NCBI GenBank assembly: GCA_963747375.1
Contig: CAVVFL010000002.1
Coordinates: 248,001-312,000, forward strand
DNA from: Sva-07 sp963747375
GTDB lineage: Bacteria > Actinomycetota > Acidimicrobiia > Acidimicrobiales > Ilumatobacteraceae
Length of the DNA: 64,000 nucleotides
Direction: 5' to 3'
A model generated the notes under the pieces. That model did not search any database and was not told where the DNA came from. It saw nothing but the letters and a program-made list of their open reading frames with translations. The position numbers and the translations under genes were made by a program. Below, in pieces: positions 14,250 to 23,693 of the stretch. Within the stretch, counting starts at the first letter, position 1, and every line of letters begins with the position of its first letter.

Positions 14250-15370
14250 TCCCGGCCGCCGGCTACGTCGCCGCCCTCGCCGGCTTCGAACGCATGACGA
14301 CGGGGCGGCTCTCGTCGCTCCTCGCCGGGCGTGACCCCGCCGAGGCGTACGCGATCGCCGTGGGTCGACAGCGGCCACCCGACCCGATCGCGTCGCTGTT
14401 CGGACGCGACCCGACCCTGGCGACGTCGTGGCGAGCCGAGGCCGATCGTCGGCCGCCCGACGTCGCATGGGAAGCGTGCGTGGCCGGGGGCATCGCCGTC
14501 GTGGTCCCCGGCGACGCGACGTACCCATCGCAGCTGCTCGACGATCCGCGCCGGCCGGCGGTGTTGTTCGTCCGTGGCGATCTCGGCGTGCTCGACGCCC
14601 GGCGCGTCGGCATCGTCGGCACCCGCAATGCGACGCAACGAGGTCGCGAGACCGCAGCGCAGTTCGGCTACGAGCTCTCGGCGGCCGGGGTGGTCGTGGT
14701 GTCCGGTCTGGCGAGGGGCATCGACGGTGCGGCTCACCGCGGTGCGCTGGCGGTGGAGCAATCCACGCCGGTCGGCATCGTCGGCAACGGGCTCGATCGG
14801 CCGTACCCGAAGCAGCACACCGATCTCTGGAACGCGGTGGCCGAGCGTGGGGCGCTGATCTCCGAATGGCCACCGGGAACGAAGCCCGATGCCTTCCGCT
14901 TCCCGCTGCGCAACCGGATCCTGGCCGGCCTGGTCGAGGTGCTGGTCGTGGTCGAGAGCCGCGAACGCGGTGGCAGCCTGATCACGGCGCGCGAGGCCGC
15001 CGAGCGCGGCGTCGAGGTGTTCGCCGTTCCGGGTGCCGTGCAGAGCCGGGCGTCGATCGGCACGAACCGGCTCCTCTGCGACGGCGTGGCTCCTGCGACC
15101 GAGGTCGCCGACGTGCTCATGGCGCTGGGCCTCGACCAGCGTCGCGCCGGTCGCGCACGGTTCGACCCCCGGCGGCGTCCTCGCGGTGACGACCTCGCGG
15201 TGATCGACGCCTGTCGACAACGCCCACGAACGCTGGAGGAACTCGCCGCGCAGATGTCGTCGACGCTCGTCGACGTGGCACTGGCAGCCGCCCGGCTGGA
15301 GCACTCCGGTTGGCTGCGCGAGACCGGCGGCTGGTTCGAGGCGATCGACGATTGGGCCGACCTCGCATGA
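14246..15370 (+). CDS. dprA: DNA processing protein DprA (Smf)
   Basis: Encodes 374 residues. The Rossmann-like DprA core is complete: VGIVGTRNATQRG, VVVSGLARGIDGAAHRGAL, GNGLDRPYPKQH, LISEWPPGT and FPLRNRILAGL. The C-terminal region (CRQRPRTLEELAAQM) is the winged-helix-like DprA DML1 domain. DprA binds incoming single-stranded DNA and loads RecA during transformation. Coupling by ATGA overlap to comM is seen directly. The gene order comM-dprA is conserved in many actinobacteria, including species not known to be competent. Confidence 0.95.
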   Translation: MIPAAGYVAALAGFERMTTGRLSSLLAGRDPAEAYAIAVGRQRPPDPIASLFGRDPTLATSWRAEADRRPPDVAWEACVAGGIAVVVPGDATYPSQLLDDPRRPAVLFVRGDLGVLDARRVGIVGTRNATQRGRETAAQFGYELSAAGVVVVSGLARGIDGAAHRGALAVEQSTPVGIVGNGLDRPYPKQHTDLWNAVAERGALISEWPPGTKPDAFRFPLRNRILAGLVEVLVVVESRERGGSLITAREAAERGVEVFAVPGAVQSRASIGTNRLLCDGVAPATEVADVLMALGLDQRRAGRARFDPRRRPRGDDLAVIDACRQRPRTLEELAAQMSSTLVDVALAAARLEHSGWLRETGGWFEAIDDWADLA

Positions 15371-15423
15371 TCGCCAGACGCGTTCCATCGTGCCCATCCA
15401 CGACCTTGCCGCCTTCCGGGCAA

Positions 15424-15429
15424 TACCAT
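15424..15429 (+). promoter_or_regulatory. -10 hexamer of xerC
   Basis: TACCAT lies 7 nt before the GTG at 15437. It suggests a separate leaderless start for xerC-whiG inside the operon. Confidence 0.4.
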
Positions 15430-15436
15430 CGCCGGC

Positions 15437-16309
15437 GTGGACCCGTGGCGCATCGACGACTTCGCCGACGCGCTCACCTCGTTGTCCGACAACACGGTGG
15501 CGGCGTACACCTCGGATCTGCGCTCGTTCAGCGCCTGGTGCGCTCGCAGCGATCTCGTCGATCCGGCCCAGGTCAAGCGTGCGACGGTGCGTCGATACCT
15601 CGCGCATCTCACGACCCGACAGTTCGCCCGCCGCACGATCGCCCGCAAGACAGCGGCCATTCGCCGCTACTACCGCTGGCTCGTGGCGTCGGGGTTCGCC
15701 GACATCGACCCGACGAGCGGGATCTCGGTTCCGGCCGGCCAGGGCCGTCTGCCCCGGGTGCTCGATCAGCGCGAGCTGGCCGGTCTGCTCGACGGTTCGG
15801 TGCCCGATGGCGAGCCCGACTGGCGTCGACGGCGCGACGACGCCGTGCTGGAGCTGCTCTACGGGTCAGGGCTGCGTGTCGGCGAACTCTGCGGCCTGCA
15901 GGTGTCGTCGCTGTCGCTCGCGAGCGGCGCTGCCAACGTGTGGGGCAAGGGATCGAAAGAGCGTCGCATCCCGGTCAGCGAGCCGGCGGTTCGAGCGATT
16001 CGGAGTTGGCTGGCGATTCGCGGCGACGTGTTGCCGCCCGAGGCCGGCGACATCCTGTTCGGCAACGAACGGGGCCGGGCCCTGACGCCTCGCGACGTTC
16101 GCCGGATCGTCGATCGGCGCTCGCCCACGCCCACGCACCCACACGCACTGCGCCACACGTTTGCCACACACCTGCTCGACGGCGGCGCCGACCTCCGCGC
16201 CGTCCAGGAGCTGCTCGGTCACACCGATGTCGCAACGACCCAGCGTTACACCCACGTCAGCCGAGAGCGATTGTCGGCTGCCTATCGCGAGGCCCACCCC
16301 AGAGCATGA
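15437..16309 (+). CDS. xerC: Tyrosine recombinase XerC/XerD type
   Basis: Encodes 290 residues, the normal Xer length. An N-terminal SAM-like DNA-binding domain (NTVAAYTSDLRSFSAWC) comes first. The catalytic residues follow: Arg in GSGLRVGELC, Lys in GKGSKERRIPV, His-x-x-Arg in HALRHTFATH and the nucleophilic Tyr in TTQRYTHVS. Xer recombinases resolve chromosome dimers at dif. Its place between dprA and whiG is the usual actinobacterial location, so this is the housekeeping enzyme and not an integrase of a mobile element. It overlaps whiG by ATGA. Confidence 0.93.
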   Translation: MDPWRIDDFADALTSLSDNTVAAYTSDLRSFSAWCARSDLVDPAQVKRATVRRYLAHLTTRQFARRTIARKTAAIRRYYRWLVASGFADIDPTSGISVPAGQGRLPRVLDQRELAGLLDGSVPDGEPDWRRRRDDAVLELLYGSGLRVGELCGLQVSSLSLASGAANVWGKGSKERRIPVSEPAVRAIRSWLAIRGDVLPPEAGDILFGNERGRALTPRDVRRIVDRRSPTPTHPHALRHTFATHLLDGGADLRAVQELLGHTDVATTQRYTHVSRERLSAAYREAHPRA

Positions 16310-17067
16310 GCATCGTTCCCGACGACCCCGACCTCCAGATGCAGTGGACGCGGTGGTTGAACCGCAAGAACATGGCTGCTCGCGATCACCTGATCGTCCA
16401 CTATTCACCGCTGGTGAAGTTCGTGGCCGGCCGTGTGGGCGCGGGGCTGCCGTCGAGTGTCGATCCCGGCGACCTCGTGAGTTCGGGTGTGTTCGGCCTG
16501 ATCGACGCGATCGAACGCTTCGATCCCGAGCGTGGCGTCAAGTTCGAGACGTTCGCCGTCCCACGCATTCGAGGTGCGGTCTACGACGGCCTGCGCAAGC
16601 TCGACTGGGTGCCGCGTTCGATCAGGAGCAGGGCGCGCAGCGTCGAGAAGGCGATCTCCGAACTCGAGCACAAGCTCGGTCGGGGCCCGACCGACGAGGA
16701 GTTGGCGAAGCACCTCGACATCTCGGCAGAGGAACTCACGCGATGGCTCGCAGCGATCGCCAGCACCACGGTGGGTCCGCTCGATCGGGCGATCGCCGCC
16801 GGCGCCGAGCCGGCAGCGATCGACGGGCCAGGCTCCGGCTCGCCCGCAGCAGTGGTCGAAGACCACGAACTCGGCGAGATCATGCGCGCCGAGATCCGCA
16901 AGCTGCCCGACCGCGAGAAGCTCGTGTTGTCGCTCTACTACGACGAGGGCCTGACCCTCGCCGAGATCGGCCAGGTCCTCGGCGTCACCGAGAGCCGGGT
17001 CTCGCAGATCCACACCAAGTCGGTGCTGCACCTGCGTTCACGCCTGGCAGCCGCCGGCGTCGGCTGA
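16306..17067 (+). CDS. whiG: RNA polymerase sigma factor, FliA/WhiG family
   Basis: Encodes 253 residues. Region 2 contains DHLIVHYSPLVKFVAGRV and GDLVSSGVFGLIDAIERFDP. Region 3 follows (SVEKAISELEHKLGRGPTDEE), and region 4 ends the protein with LTLAEIGQVLGVTESRVSQ. In Streptomyces WhiG drives sporulation genes, and in motile bacteria FliA drives flagellar genes. Which role applies here cannot be told from the window. The position, directly after xerC and upstream of an M23-like gene and rpsB, matches the Streptomyces whiG locus, so the WhiG name is a position-supported inference. Confidence 0.88.
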   Translation: MSIVPDDPDLQMQWTRWLNRKNMAARDHLIVHYSPLVKFVAGRVGAGLPSSVDPGDLVSSGVFGLIDAIERFDPERGVKFETFAVPRIRGAVYDGLRKLDWVPRSIRSRARSVEKAISELEHKLGRGPTDEELAKHLDISAEELTRWLAAIASTTVGPLDRAIAAGAEPAAIDGPGSGSPAAVVEDHELGEIMRAEIRKLPDREKLVLSLYYDEGLTLAEIGQVLGVTESRVSQIHTKSVLHLRSRLAAAGVG

Positions 17068-17135
17068 CCGGCCCCAACCTCGGCGCACTGCGCCCGGACA
17101 CGACTCGACCGTCGGTCGTACCGAGTGGAGGGCTG

Positions 17136-17663
17136 ATGACGCGAACAACGTACGGAGTGCTGGCAGCGGGTCTCATCGCTGCACTGATGGTGACGAGCGG
17201 CGTCGAGGCCGCGCCGTGCTGGCGCCCACCCGTTGACGGCGTGGTGGTCGATCCCTTCCGGGCGCCGGCGTGCACCTGGTGTGCAGGGAATCGGGGGATC
17301 GAGTTCAGCGTCGACCGCAACAGCCGGGTGAGCGCAGCCGGGTCCGGCAACGTCGTCTTCGTCGGGCAGGTCGCCGGGACACGGTACGTGGTCGTCGAGC
17401 TGCCGGGCGGGTGGCGACACACCTATGGTCGGCTGGCGAGCACTCGCGTCGTCGCCGGTGACGTCGTGCTCGCCGGAGCCGACATCGCTCGCACGACGAC
17501 GGACTTCTTCTTCGGGCTGCGGGTCGGCGACGAGTACGTCGACCCGGCGCCGTACATCGGTGAGATGGTGGGTCGCGCCCGTCTGATCCCGGTCGACGGA
17601 TCAGCGGCACGGGCCGCGCCACGAGCTCGGGCGCTGTGTCGGGTCTCGCCGACACGCCGATAG
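17136..17663 (+). CDS. Secreted M23-like (LytM) protein lacking the zinc ligands
   Basis: Encodes 175 residues with a signal peptide (LAAGLIAALMVTSGVEA, cleavage after about residue 26). The fold pattern is that of peptidase M23: NRGIEFSVDRNSRVSAAG, GTRYVVVELPGGWRHTYGRL and FFFGLRVGDEYVDPAPY. The usual metal ligands are replaced: the first His is Asn (NRGIEF), the Asp is Glu, the HxH pair becomes DFF before FGLR, and the HL after T-Y is RL. It is therefore probably a non-catalytic LytM factor (inference). The position next to rpsB is conserved in actinobacteria. A Shine-Dalgarno GTGGAGGG precedes the ATG. Confidence 0.8.
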   Translation: MTRTTYGVLAAGLIAALMVTSGVEAAPCWRPPVDGVVVDPFRAPACTWCAGNRGIEFSVDRNSRVSAAGSGNVVFVGQVAGTRYVVVELPGGWRHTYGRLASTRVVAGDVVLAGADIARTTTDFFFGLRVGDEYVDPAPYIGEMVGRARLIPVDGSAARAAPRARALCRVSPTRR

Positions 17664-17791
17664 CATCGTGCGGGTCGATCCACCTGGATCGGCCGCTGTT
17701 CGCAGCGACGTCTCACAGTTCCGCTGGTCAACAAGCGGTCGTCCACGAGTTGGGCGCCGACCACGGGATGCAACCGCACAAGGAGCACATC
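17661..17791 (+). promoter_or_regulatory. rpsB promoter and long 5' leader
   Basis: TAGCAT at 17661-17666 looks like a -10 box and shares its TAG with the stop codon of the M23-like gene. About 119 nt of untranslated leader would follow before rpsB, with AAGGAG at 17780-17785. A leader of this length at a ribosomal protein operon may allow autoregulation by S2 (inference). Confidence 0.4.
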
Positions 17792-18787
17792 ATGGCCGTC
17801 ATCACCATGCGCCAAATGATCGAAGCCGGCGCCCACTTCGGGCACCAGACCCGCCGGTGGAACCCGAAGATGAAGCGATTCATCTTCGGTGAGCGCAACG
17901 GCATCTACATCATCGACCTCGAGCAGACGCTCGGTCGGGTGGAAACCGCCTACGCATTCGTGCGTGACCTCGTCGCCGGTGGCGGCACGATCCTGTTCGT
18001 CGGCACCAAGAAGCAGGCCCAGGACCCCGTCAAGAGCTACGCCGACAAGTGCGGCATGCCCTACGTCAACGAGCGTTGGCTGGGCGGCATGCTCACCAAC
18101 TTCGAGACGATGGGCAAGCGCGTCAACAAGATGCTCGAGTACGAGCGCATGCAGGCCTCGGGCGAGTTCGACGCCATGATCAAGAAGGAAGCCCTGCTGC
18201 TCGATCGTGAACTCACCAAGCTGCAGCGCAACCTCGGTGGCCTTCGCAGCATGAAGAAGGCGCCCGACGCGATCTTCGTGCTCGACACCAAGAAGGAGCA
18301 CATCGCGGTGACCGAGGCCAACAAGCTCGGCATCCCGGTGGTCGCCGTCGTCGACACCAACGTCGACCCCGAAGTCGTCCAGTTCCCGATCCCGGGCAAC
18401 GACGACGCGATCCGCTCGAACAGCCTCTTCGCCCGCGTCATCGCCGACGCCGTCGAGGAAGGCCGCTTCATCGCCAACCGGCGCAATCCCGCACCGGCGC
18501 CGGTCGCCGAGCGCACGCCGGAAGAAGAGGCCGAGTTCGCCGCCGCCCAGGCCGCCGCCCGCGACGCCGCCGCTCAGGCGCAAGCCGACCGCGACGCCCG
18601 TCTCGCCGCCGCCAAGGCATCCCCGGTCGTCGAGGAGGCCGCTGCCGACGCAGCCGCCGTCGTCGCCGACACCGGCGCCTCGGCCGAGGTCGTCGCCGAG
18701 GTGGCCGAGGAAACCGCCACCGAGGTCGCCGAGCAGGTCGTCGACAGCACCACCGACGACGTCGTTCAAGAGAGCACGGAGAGCTGA
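17792..18787 (+). CDS. rpsB: 30S ribosomal protein S2
   Basis: Encodes 331 residues. The S2 core spans residues 1 to about 230: MRQMIEAGAHFGHQTRRWNP, ERNGIYIIDLEQTL, FVGTKKQAQ, NERWLGGMLTNF and VVAVVDTNVDP. An unusual C-terminal extension of about 100 residues follows, rich in Ala, Glu and Val (EEEAEFAAAQAAARDAAAQA...). Acidic Ala-rich tails on S2 occur in several actinobacteria and are presumably disordered. S2 is one of the last proteins to join the 30S subunit. It is co-transcribed with tsf, whose ATG starts 2 nt after the rpsB stop. Confidence 0.95.
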   Translation: MAVITMRQMIEAGAHFGHQTRRWNPKMKRFIFGERNGIYIIDLEQTLGRVETAYAFVRDLVAGGGTILFVGTKKQAQDPVKSYADKCGMPYVNERWLGGMLTNFETMGKRVNKMLEYERMQASGEFDAMIKKEALLLDRELTKLQRNLGGLRSMKKAPDAIFVLDTKKEHIAVTEANKLGIPVVAVVDTNVDPEVVQFPIPGNDDAIRSNSLFARVIADAVEEGRFIANRRNPAPAPVAERTPEEEAEFAAAQAAARDAAAQAQADRDARLAAAKASPVVEEAAADAAAVVADTGASAEVVAEVAEETATEVAEQVVDSTTDDVVQESTES

Positions 18788-18789
18788 AC

Positions 18790-19580
18790 ATGTCATTCAC
18801 CGCACAAGACGTCAAGGCGCTGCGCGAGTCGTCCGGCGCCGGGATGATGGACTGCAAGAAGGCCTTGCAGGAGAACGACGGCGACATCGAAGCGGCCAAG
18901 ACCTGGCTGCGTGAGAAGGGCCTGGCCGCCAGCGCCAAGCGCGAGGACCGCGAGGCCTCGCAAGGCGTCGTGAGCCTGCTCGATCGACGGCAACGTCGGC
19001 GCCATCGTCGAACTCAAGAGCGAGACCGACTTCGTCGCCGGCTCCGACCAGTTCAAGGCCGAGGCCGACGCGCTGGCGGCACTCGTCGTCGCCAAGGGCG
19101 TCGACGCCGTCGAGCGAGCGCGCCTCCGAGATCGAAGCGCTCAAGGTGACGCTCAAGGAGAACATCAGCGTCGGCGAGGTCAAGCGCATCGAGGCCGCCG
19201 ACGGCAACGTCATCGGCAGCTACCAGCACATCCAGGGTGGCCGCGGCGTCAACGGCGTGCTCGTCGAGATCGCCGACGGCACCGCCGAGCTGGCCCACGA
19301 CGTGGCCGTGCACATCGCCTTCGCCCGCCCGAAGTACCTCAGCCGCGACGACGTCCCCGAAGACGTCGTCGCCGCCGAGCGCGCCACGCTCGAGACCATC
19401 AGCCGCAACGAGGGCAAGCCCGAAGCGGCGCTGCCCAAGATCGTCGAAGGCCGCATCAACGGCTTCTTCAAGGACGTTGCGCTGCTCGACCAGCCGTACG
19501 CCAAGGACGACAAGCAGTCGGTGACGCAGTTCATCGGCGCGGCGACCATCGTGAGCTTCGCCCAAGTCGAAATCGGCTGA
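18790..19580 (+). CDS. tsf: Translation elongation factor Ts (frame-disrupted)
   Basis: The N-terminal UBA-like domain is intact (KALRESSGAGMMDCKKAL and DIEAAKTWLREKGL). The frame then changes near 18984 and again near 19110. The intermediate frame carries the EF-Ts signature VELKSETDFVAG. The last frame carries NISVGEVKRIEA, HIAFARPKYLSRDDVP and a normal C terminus with FAQVEIG before TGA. EF-Ts recycles EF-Tu-GDP and is essential in most bacteria, so two disabling mutations are implausible and indel errors are the better explanation. The total length of about 263 residues is normal. Confidence 0.9.
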
Positions 19581-19586
19581 ATTCCA

Positions 19587-19645
19587 CCCCAGCGATGAGC
19601 GACCGGCCCGTATACGGGCCCGTCGCTCATCGCTCTGGGGATTTT
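19587..19645 (+). terminator. rpsB-tsf terminator, made of a family A repeat
   Basis: CCCCAGCGATGAGCGAC pairs with GTCGCTCATCGCTCTGGGG around GGCCCGTATACGGGCC, giving a stem of more than 20 bp. It is followed by ATTTT at 19641-19645. The core is a member of the GCGATGAGC family found in pairs elsewhere in the window. Confidence 0.75.
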
Positions 19646-19683
19646 CCCGAGTCGGGCGGCGGTGGAGTACCGTCGGCGACGAC

Positions 19684-20440
19684 ATGGACGAACCCACCGA
19701 CCCTCGCGGCGGCCCACGCCCGCCGTGGAAACGCATCGTCTTCAAGCCGTCGGGTGAAGCCCTCGCCGGCGAATCCGGCAAGGGCCTCGACGGCGCCACG
19801 CTGGACGCAACGGCCCGAGACATCGTCGATCTGCGACAGAACCTCGGCGTCGATGTCGCCGTGGTCGTCGGTGGCGGCAACTTCTGGCGTGGGCGAACCG
19901 GCTCGCTGAGCGGCATGGATGCCACGCAGTCCGACCACATCGGCATGCTCGGCACCGTGATGAACGCGCTGGCCCTGCAGGACGCGCTCGAACGCCTCGG
20001 GCAGGACACGCGGGTGCAATCCGCGATCGAGATGCCCCGGATCGCCGAGGCGCTACATCCGGCGCCGGGCGGTGCGGCACCTCGAGAAGGGCCGCGTCGT
20101 GATCTTCGCTGCCGGCACCGGCAATCCGTTCTTCACCACCGACACCGCGGCGGCGCTGCGGGCGGCCGAGATCGAGGCCGACGTCGTCATCAAGGGCACG
20201 CACTCCGGCGTCGACGGCGTGTACAGCGCCGACCCGCGGTTCGATGCGACGGCGACCAAGTACGACGAAGTCGGCTACCTCGAGGTGATGACGAAGAACC
20301 TCAAGGTGATGGACGCCACGGCGATTGCGTTCTGCCGTGACAACGGGATCCCGATCGTGGTGTTCGACATGTCGAAGCCGGGATCGCTGCGCAGCATCGT
20401 GCAGGGCGGCCACGAGGGCACCCTCGTCCACGAGGTCTGA
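19684..20440 (+). CDS. pyrH: UMP kinase (frame-disrupted)
   Basis: PyrH phosphorylates UMP to UDP and is essential. The amino acid kinase fold is clear: RIVFKPSGEALAG (KxSGE), VVVGGGNFWRG, DHIGMLGTVMNALALQDAL and, after a frame change near 20053, AGTGNPFFTTDTAAALRA and IKGTHSGVDGVYSADPR. Total length is about 252 residues. The break falls at the expected sequence PYIRRRAVRHLEKG, which resumes in the new frame, so a one-base error is likely. A TACCGT hexamer lies 10 nt upstream of the ATG. Confidence 0.92.
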
Positions 20441-20489
20441 GATCGGTCGGGCGTACCGCCCATGGTCTGCTCCGCGGCATCGGTCTGGG

Positions 20490-20495
20490 TACGCT
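20490..20495 (+). promoter_or_regulatory. -10 hexamer of frr
   Basis: TACGCT lies 7 nt before the GTG at 20503. The string GGTACGCTGGCG is shared exactly with the odhA promoter at 46211, also 7 nt before a GTG. Confidence 0.5.
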
Positions 20496-20502
20496 GGCGG
20501 GC

Positions 20503-21060
20503 GTGATTGACGAGACCCTGCTCGAGGCGATGGAGAAGATGGACAAGGCGGTGGAGCACACACAGCACCAGTTCTCCACCGTGCGAACCGGGCGGGCGAC
20601 ACCCTCGCTCGTCGAGCGCATCACGGTGGAGTACTACGGTGCACCCGTGCCGCTGCAACAGATCGCGTCGATCTCGGTGCCCGAGGCTCGCCAACTCCTG
20701 ATCAAGCCGCACGACCGGGGTTCCCTCGAGGCGATCGAGAAGGCCATTCGCGACAGCGATCTCGGGGTGTCGCCCAACAACGACGGCATCGCCATCCGTC
20801 TGTCGCTCCCGCAGCTCACCGAAGAGCGTCGCCGGGAGTATGTCAAGGTCGTCAAGCACATGGCCGAGGACGGCCGGATCGCCGTGCGGAACCTGCGTCG
20901 CGACGCACGCAAGGCGATGGAGACGGCCGAGAAGGACGGCGAGATCTCCGCCGACGAACTCGAACGAGCCGAGAAGGAACTGGAGAAGGTGACCCACGAT
21001 CACGTCGAGCACATCGATGTGGCATTGGGGCGCAAAGAGCACGAACTGCTCGAAGTATGA
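20503..21060 (+). CDS. frr: Ribosome recycling factor
   Basis: Encodes 185 residues in one frame, the standard size. Hallmarks are the N-terminal helix (MEKMDKAVEHTQHQFSTVRT), GRATPSLVERITVEYYG, the domain II segment and the C-terminal helices (RREYVKVVKHMAEDGRIAVR and KDGEISADELERAEKELEK). RRF splits post-termination ribosomes together with EF-G. It lies downstream of pyrH as in most bacteria. The GTG start is supported by its -10 hexamer and by alignment to the family start (IDETLLEAMEKM). Confidence 0.95.
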   Translation: MIDETLLEAMEKMDKAVEHTQHQFSTVRTGRATPSLVERITVEYYGAPVPLQQIASISVPEARQLLIKPHDRGSLEAIEKAIRDSDLGVSPNNDGIAIRLSLPQLTEERRREYVKVVKHMAEDGRIAVRNLRRDARKAMETAEKDGEISADELERAEKELEKVTHDHVEHIDVALGRKEHELLEV

Positions 21061-21099
21061 GCGTCGCAGAAGCTGCGGAGCCGGGGAAAGGGACCACAC

Positions 21100-22524
21100 A
21101 TGAGCGATGACCGCAGGACGTCCGACGACGGGTCGACGGGTCGGCCGGGATCGTTCGAGTCCGACATGGATTCGTTCGACCCCGACGAGTTCGGTGGACC
21201 GCTGTTCGGCGCCACCACCGAGCAGCCGGTCACGTCGGTCGACGACGAGTTGGCCGCCGAGCGGATCAGCTTCGGAGCGGACGATTCCGGAGCGCTTCCG
21301 CACTGGACCGAACCGCCGACGGGCGAGATCCCGAGGATCCCCGTGACGGAGCGGCCCGAGAGTCCGACCGACGATCTCGACGTGTGGTCGTCGTTCGCGT
21401 CCGACTCGGCGCCGGCGCGAGACCGAGGCCCCCAAGGATCCGACGGGAGAATTGTCGTGGCACGACGACGAGCCGCCGGTCGAGGAGGTGCCGCCTGCGC
21501 GCACGACCGGACGCACCGCCGTGGTCGCCGACGACCCCTGACGAGCCCGCCCGTCGCGAGCCTGCCCGCATCACGATCGGAACCGATCCGTCGGGCATGC
21601 CGCGCCGCCCTGACCCCAAGCGTCGTGGTGGCGCCCCCCAGCGGCCGCCGAGCGCCGGAGCGACGGCACCGGCGCCCGACGGCCGCAATCTGCCGGTGGC
21701 GGTCGCCAGCGGCCTCGTCCTCGCCGCGGTGTTCCTGGCGCTGTCGATGTGGCGTCCGGCCGGCGTCGTTGCACTCGTGACCCTGGCCCTCGGCCTCGCG
21801 TCGGTCGAGTACTTCTCGCGCGTTGCCGACAAGGGATACCGCCCGGTGATCGCTGCGGGCGTTGCGGCCTGTGTGGCGGCGCCGCTGGCCGCGTACTGGG
21901 TCGGCGACAGTGCGCTGCCGCTCGTGGTGGCGTTCGCGTTCTTCGTCGGAGCCATCGGGTTCATCGCTGCCGACTCGATCGAGGCCGGGCCGATGCCGAA
22001 CATGGCGATCACCATGCTCGGTGTCGTGTGGATCGGCGTGCTCGGTTCGTACGCGGCGTTGATCCTTCGCTGGTCGAACTTCGGCGCGGGCACCCCGTGG
22101 GGAACCGACACCTTGGTGTTGGTCGCCGTCGGGCGTGGTCTTCAACGACATCGGCGCCTACTTCCTCGGTTCGGCCATCGGCAAGACGCCGCTGCGTCCG
22201 TGGATCAGCCCGAACAAGTCGCTCGAGGGGCTGCTCGGTGGCACGGCGCTGACCCTGCTGGTGATGCTGATCATCGGGATGCGGGACCTCAGCGACACGT
22301 GGTCGAGCACCAGCCACCTGCTGATGCTCGGCATCGTGATCTCGATCATGGCGCCGCTGGGCGATCTCACCGAGTCGATGTTCAAGCGCAACCTCGACGT
22401 GAAGGACTTCGGAGCGATCATCCGTGGGCACGGCGGCGTCCTCGACCGCTTCGACGGGTTCCTCTTCACGTTGCCGGCGGTCTACTACCTGATGCTCGTC
22501 GTCGAACCGTGGACGACGCTCTGA
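21100..22524 (+). CDS. cdsA: Phosphatidate cytidylyltransferase (frame-disrupted)
   Basis: CdsA makes CDP-diacylglycerol for phospholipid synthesis. A long acidic, hydrophilic N-terminal region of about 185 residues precedes the membrane part, as often seen in actinobacteria. Several hydrophobic helices follow (LPVAVASGLVLAAVFLALS onward). The C-terminal signature is complete: ESMFKRNLDVKDFGAIIRGH then GGVLDRFDG. The frame changes near 21417, 21535 and 22133. At the last one the expected VAVGVVFNDIG is recovered by removing one G. The start has a purine-rich Shine-Dalgarno (GGAAAGGGA). Confidence 0.9.
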
Positions 22525-22537
22525 CGATCGATCGATC

Positions 22538-23693
22538 GTGACACCCACCCGGGTTGCGATCGCCGGATCGACCGGTTCGATCGGCACCCAGACACTCGAC
22601 GTCGTGCGCGTCGAGAACGCTCGCACCGCAGGTGCGTACGACGTGGTGGCACTCGGCCGTCGGGAGTTCGATCGATCTGCTGATCGAACAGGCGCGGGAG
22701 TTCTCCCCATCGATCGTCGCCGTCGCCGACGAGGCCGCGCGGCGAGTGGTGGCCGAGGCGCTCCCGGGCATCGAGGTCGTCGACCGATTGGCCGCCGTCG
22801 TCGATCCGGCCGACGTCGTGGTCAATGGGGTGGTCGGCTTCGCCGGACTCGATGTGACCATCGAGACGCTACGCGCCGGCAAACGGCTCGCCCTGGCGAA
22901 CAAGGAGAGCCTGATCGCCGCCGGCCCCGTGGTGCAGCCACTGCGGGCGACGCCGGGCGCCGAGTTGGTCCCCGTCGACAGCGAGCACTGCGCGCTGCAC
23001 CAGTGCCTGCGCTCGTCGTTCAACGGTCAGGCCGAGGTGGCCAAGCTGCTGCTGACGGCGAGCGGTGGGCCGTTCCGCGGACGATCGGCAACCGAGCTGG
23101 CGCAGGTGACCATCGAGGCGGCGCTGGCGCATCCGACCTGGAGCATGGGTCCGAAGATCACCGTCGATTCCAGCACGCTGATGAACAAGGGCCTGGAGGT
23201 CATCGAGGCCCACGAGCTCTACGGGACCCCGTACGACGACATCGACGTGGTGGTGCACCCGCAGTCGATCATCCACTCGATGGTGGAGTTCACCGATGGG
23301 TCGACGATCGCCCAGCTCAGCCTGCCCGACATGCGTCTGCCGATCGGCTATGCCCTGGGGTACCCCGATCGCATCGGCAGTCCGTTCGGCCGGATCGACT
23401 GGTCGGCGCTGTCACGGCTCGACTTCGAGCCCCCTGACCGGGCCACCTTCCGGTGCCTCGACCTCGCCTACCAGGCCGGACGCGCCGGTGGAACCGCCCC
23501 GGCATGGCTGAGTGCCGCCAACGAGATCGCAGTTGATGCATTCCTTGCCGGAACATTGCAATGGAATGAGATCCCTGACGTGTGTGTTGACGTACTGGCG
23601 ATGCATGATGGTGTGACCCCCCACACCGTCGACGACGTGATCGAGGCCGACGCTCAGGCTCGGCGGATCGCCCGTCAACTCCTGTCGAAGTGA
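22538..23693 (+). CDS. dxr: 1-deoxy-D-xylulose 5-phosphate reductoisomerase (frame-disrupted)
   Basis: Second enzyme of the MEP isoprenoid pathway; converts DXP to MEP with NADPH. The nucleotide-binding start VAIAGSTGSIGTQTLDVVR is in the first frame. After a break near 22665 the second frame gives VNGVVGFAG, ALANKESLI, VPVDSEHCALHQ, WSMGPKITVDSSTLMNKG and a full C terminus. The break is repaired by dropping one C (GGCC to GGC). The start is a GTG at 22538, 13 nt after cdsA. It overlaps the next gene by ATGA at 23690. Confidence 0.93.

Noticed and set aside
15437..16309. Tyrosine recombinase considered as the integrase of a mobile element
   Set aside because: It lies in the conserved comM-dprA-xerC-whiG order with translational coupling; no attachment repeats or foreign cargo are seen.
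18790..20440. tsf and pyrH considered as pseudogenes
   Set aside because: Both are normally essential, and full conserved sequence resumes after each break; indel error is more likely.
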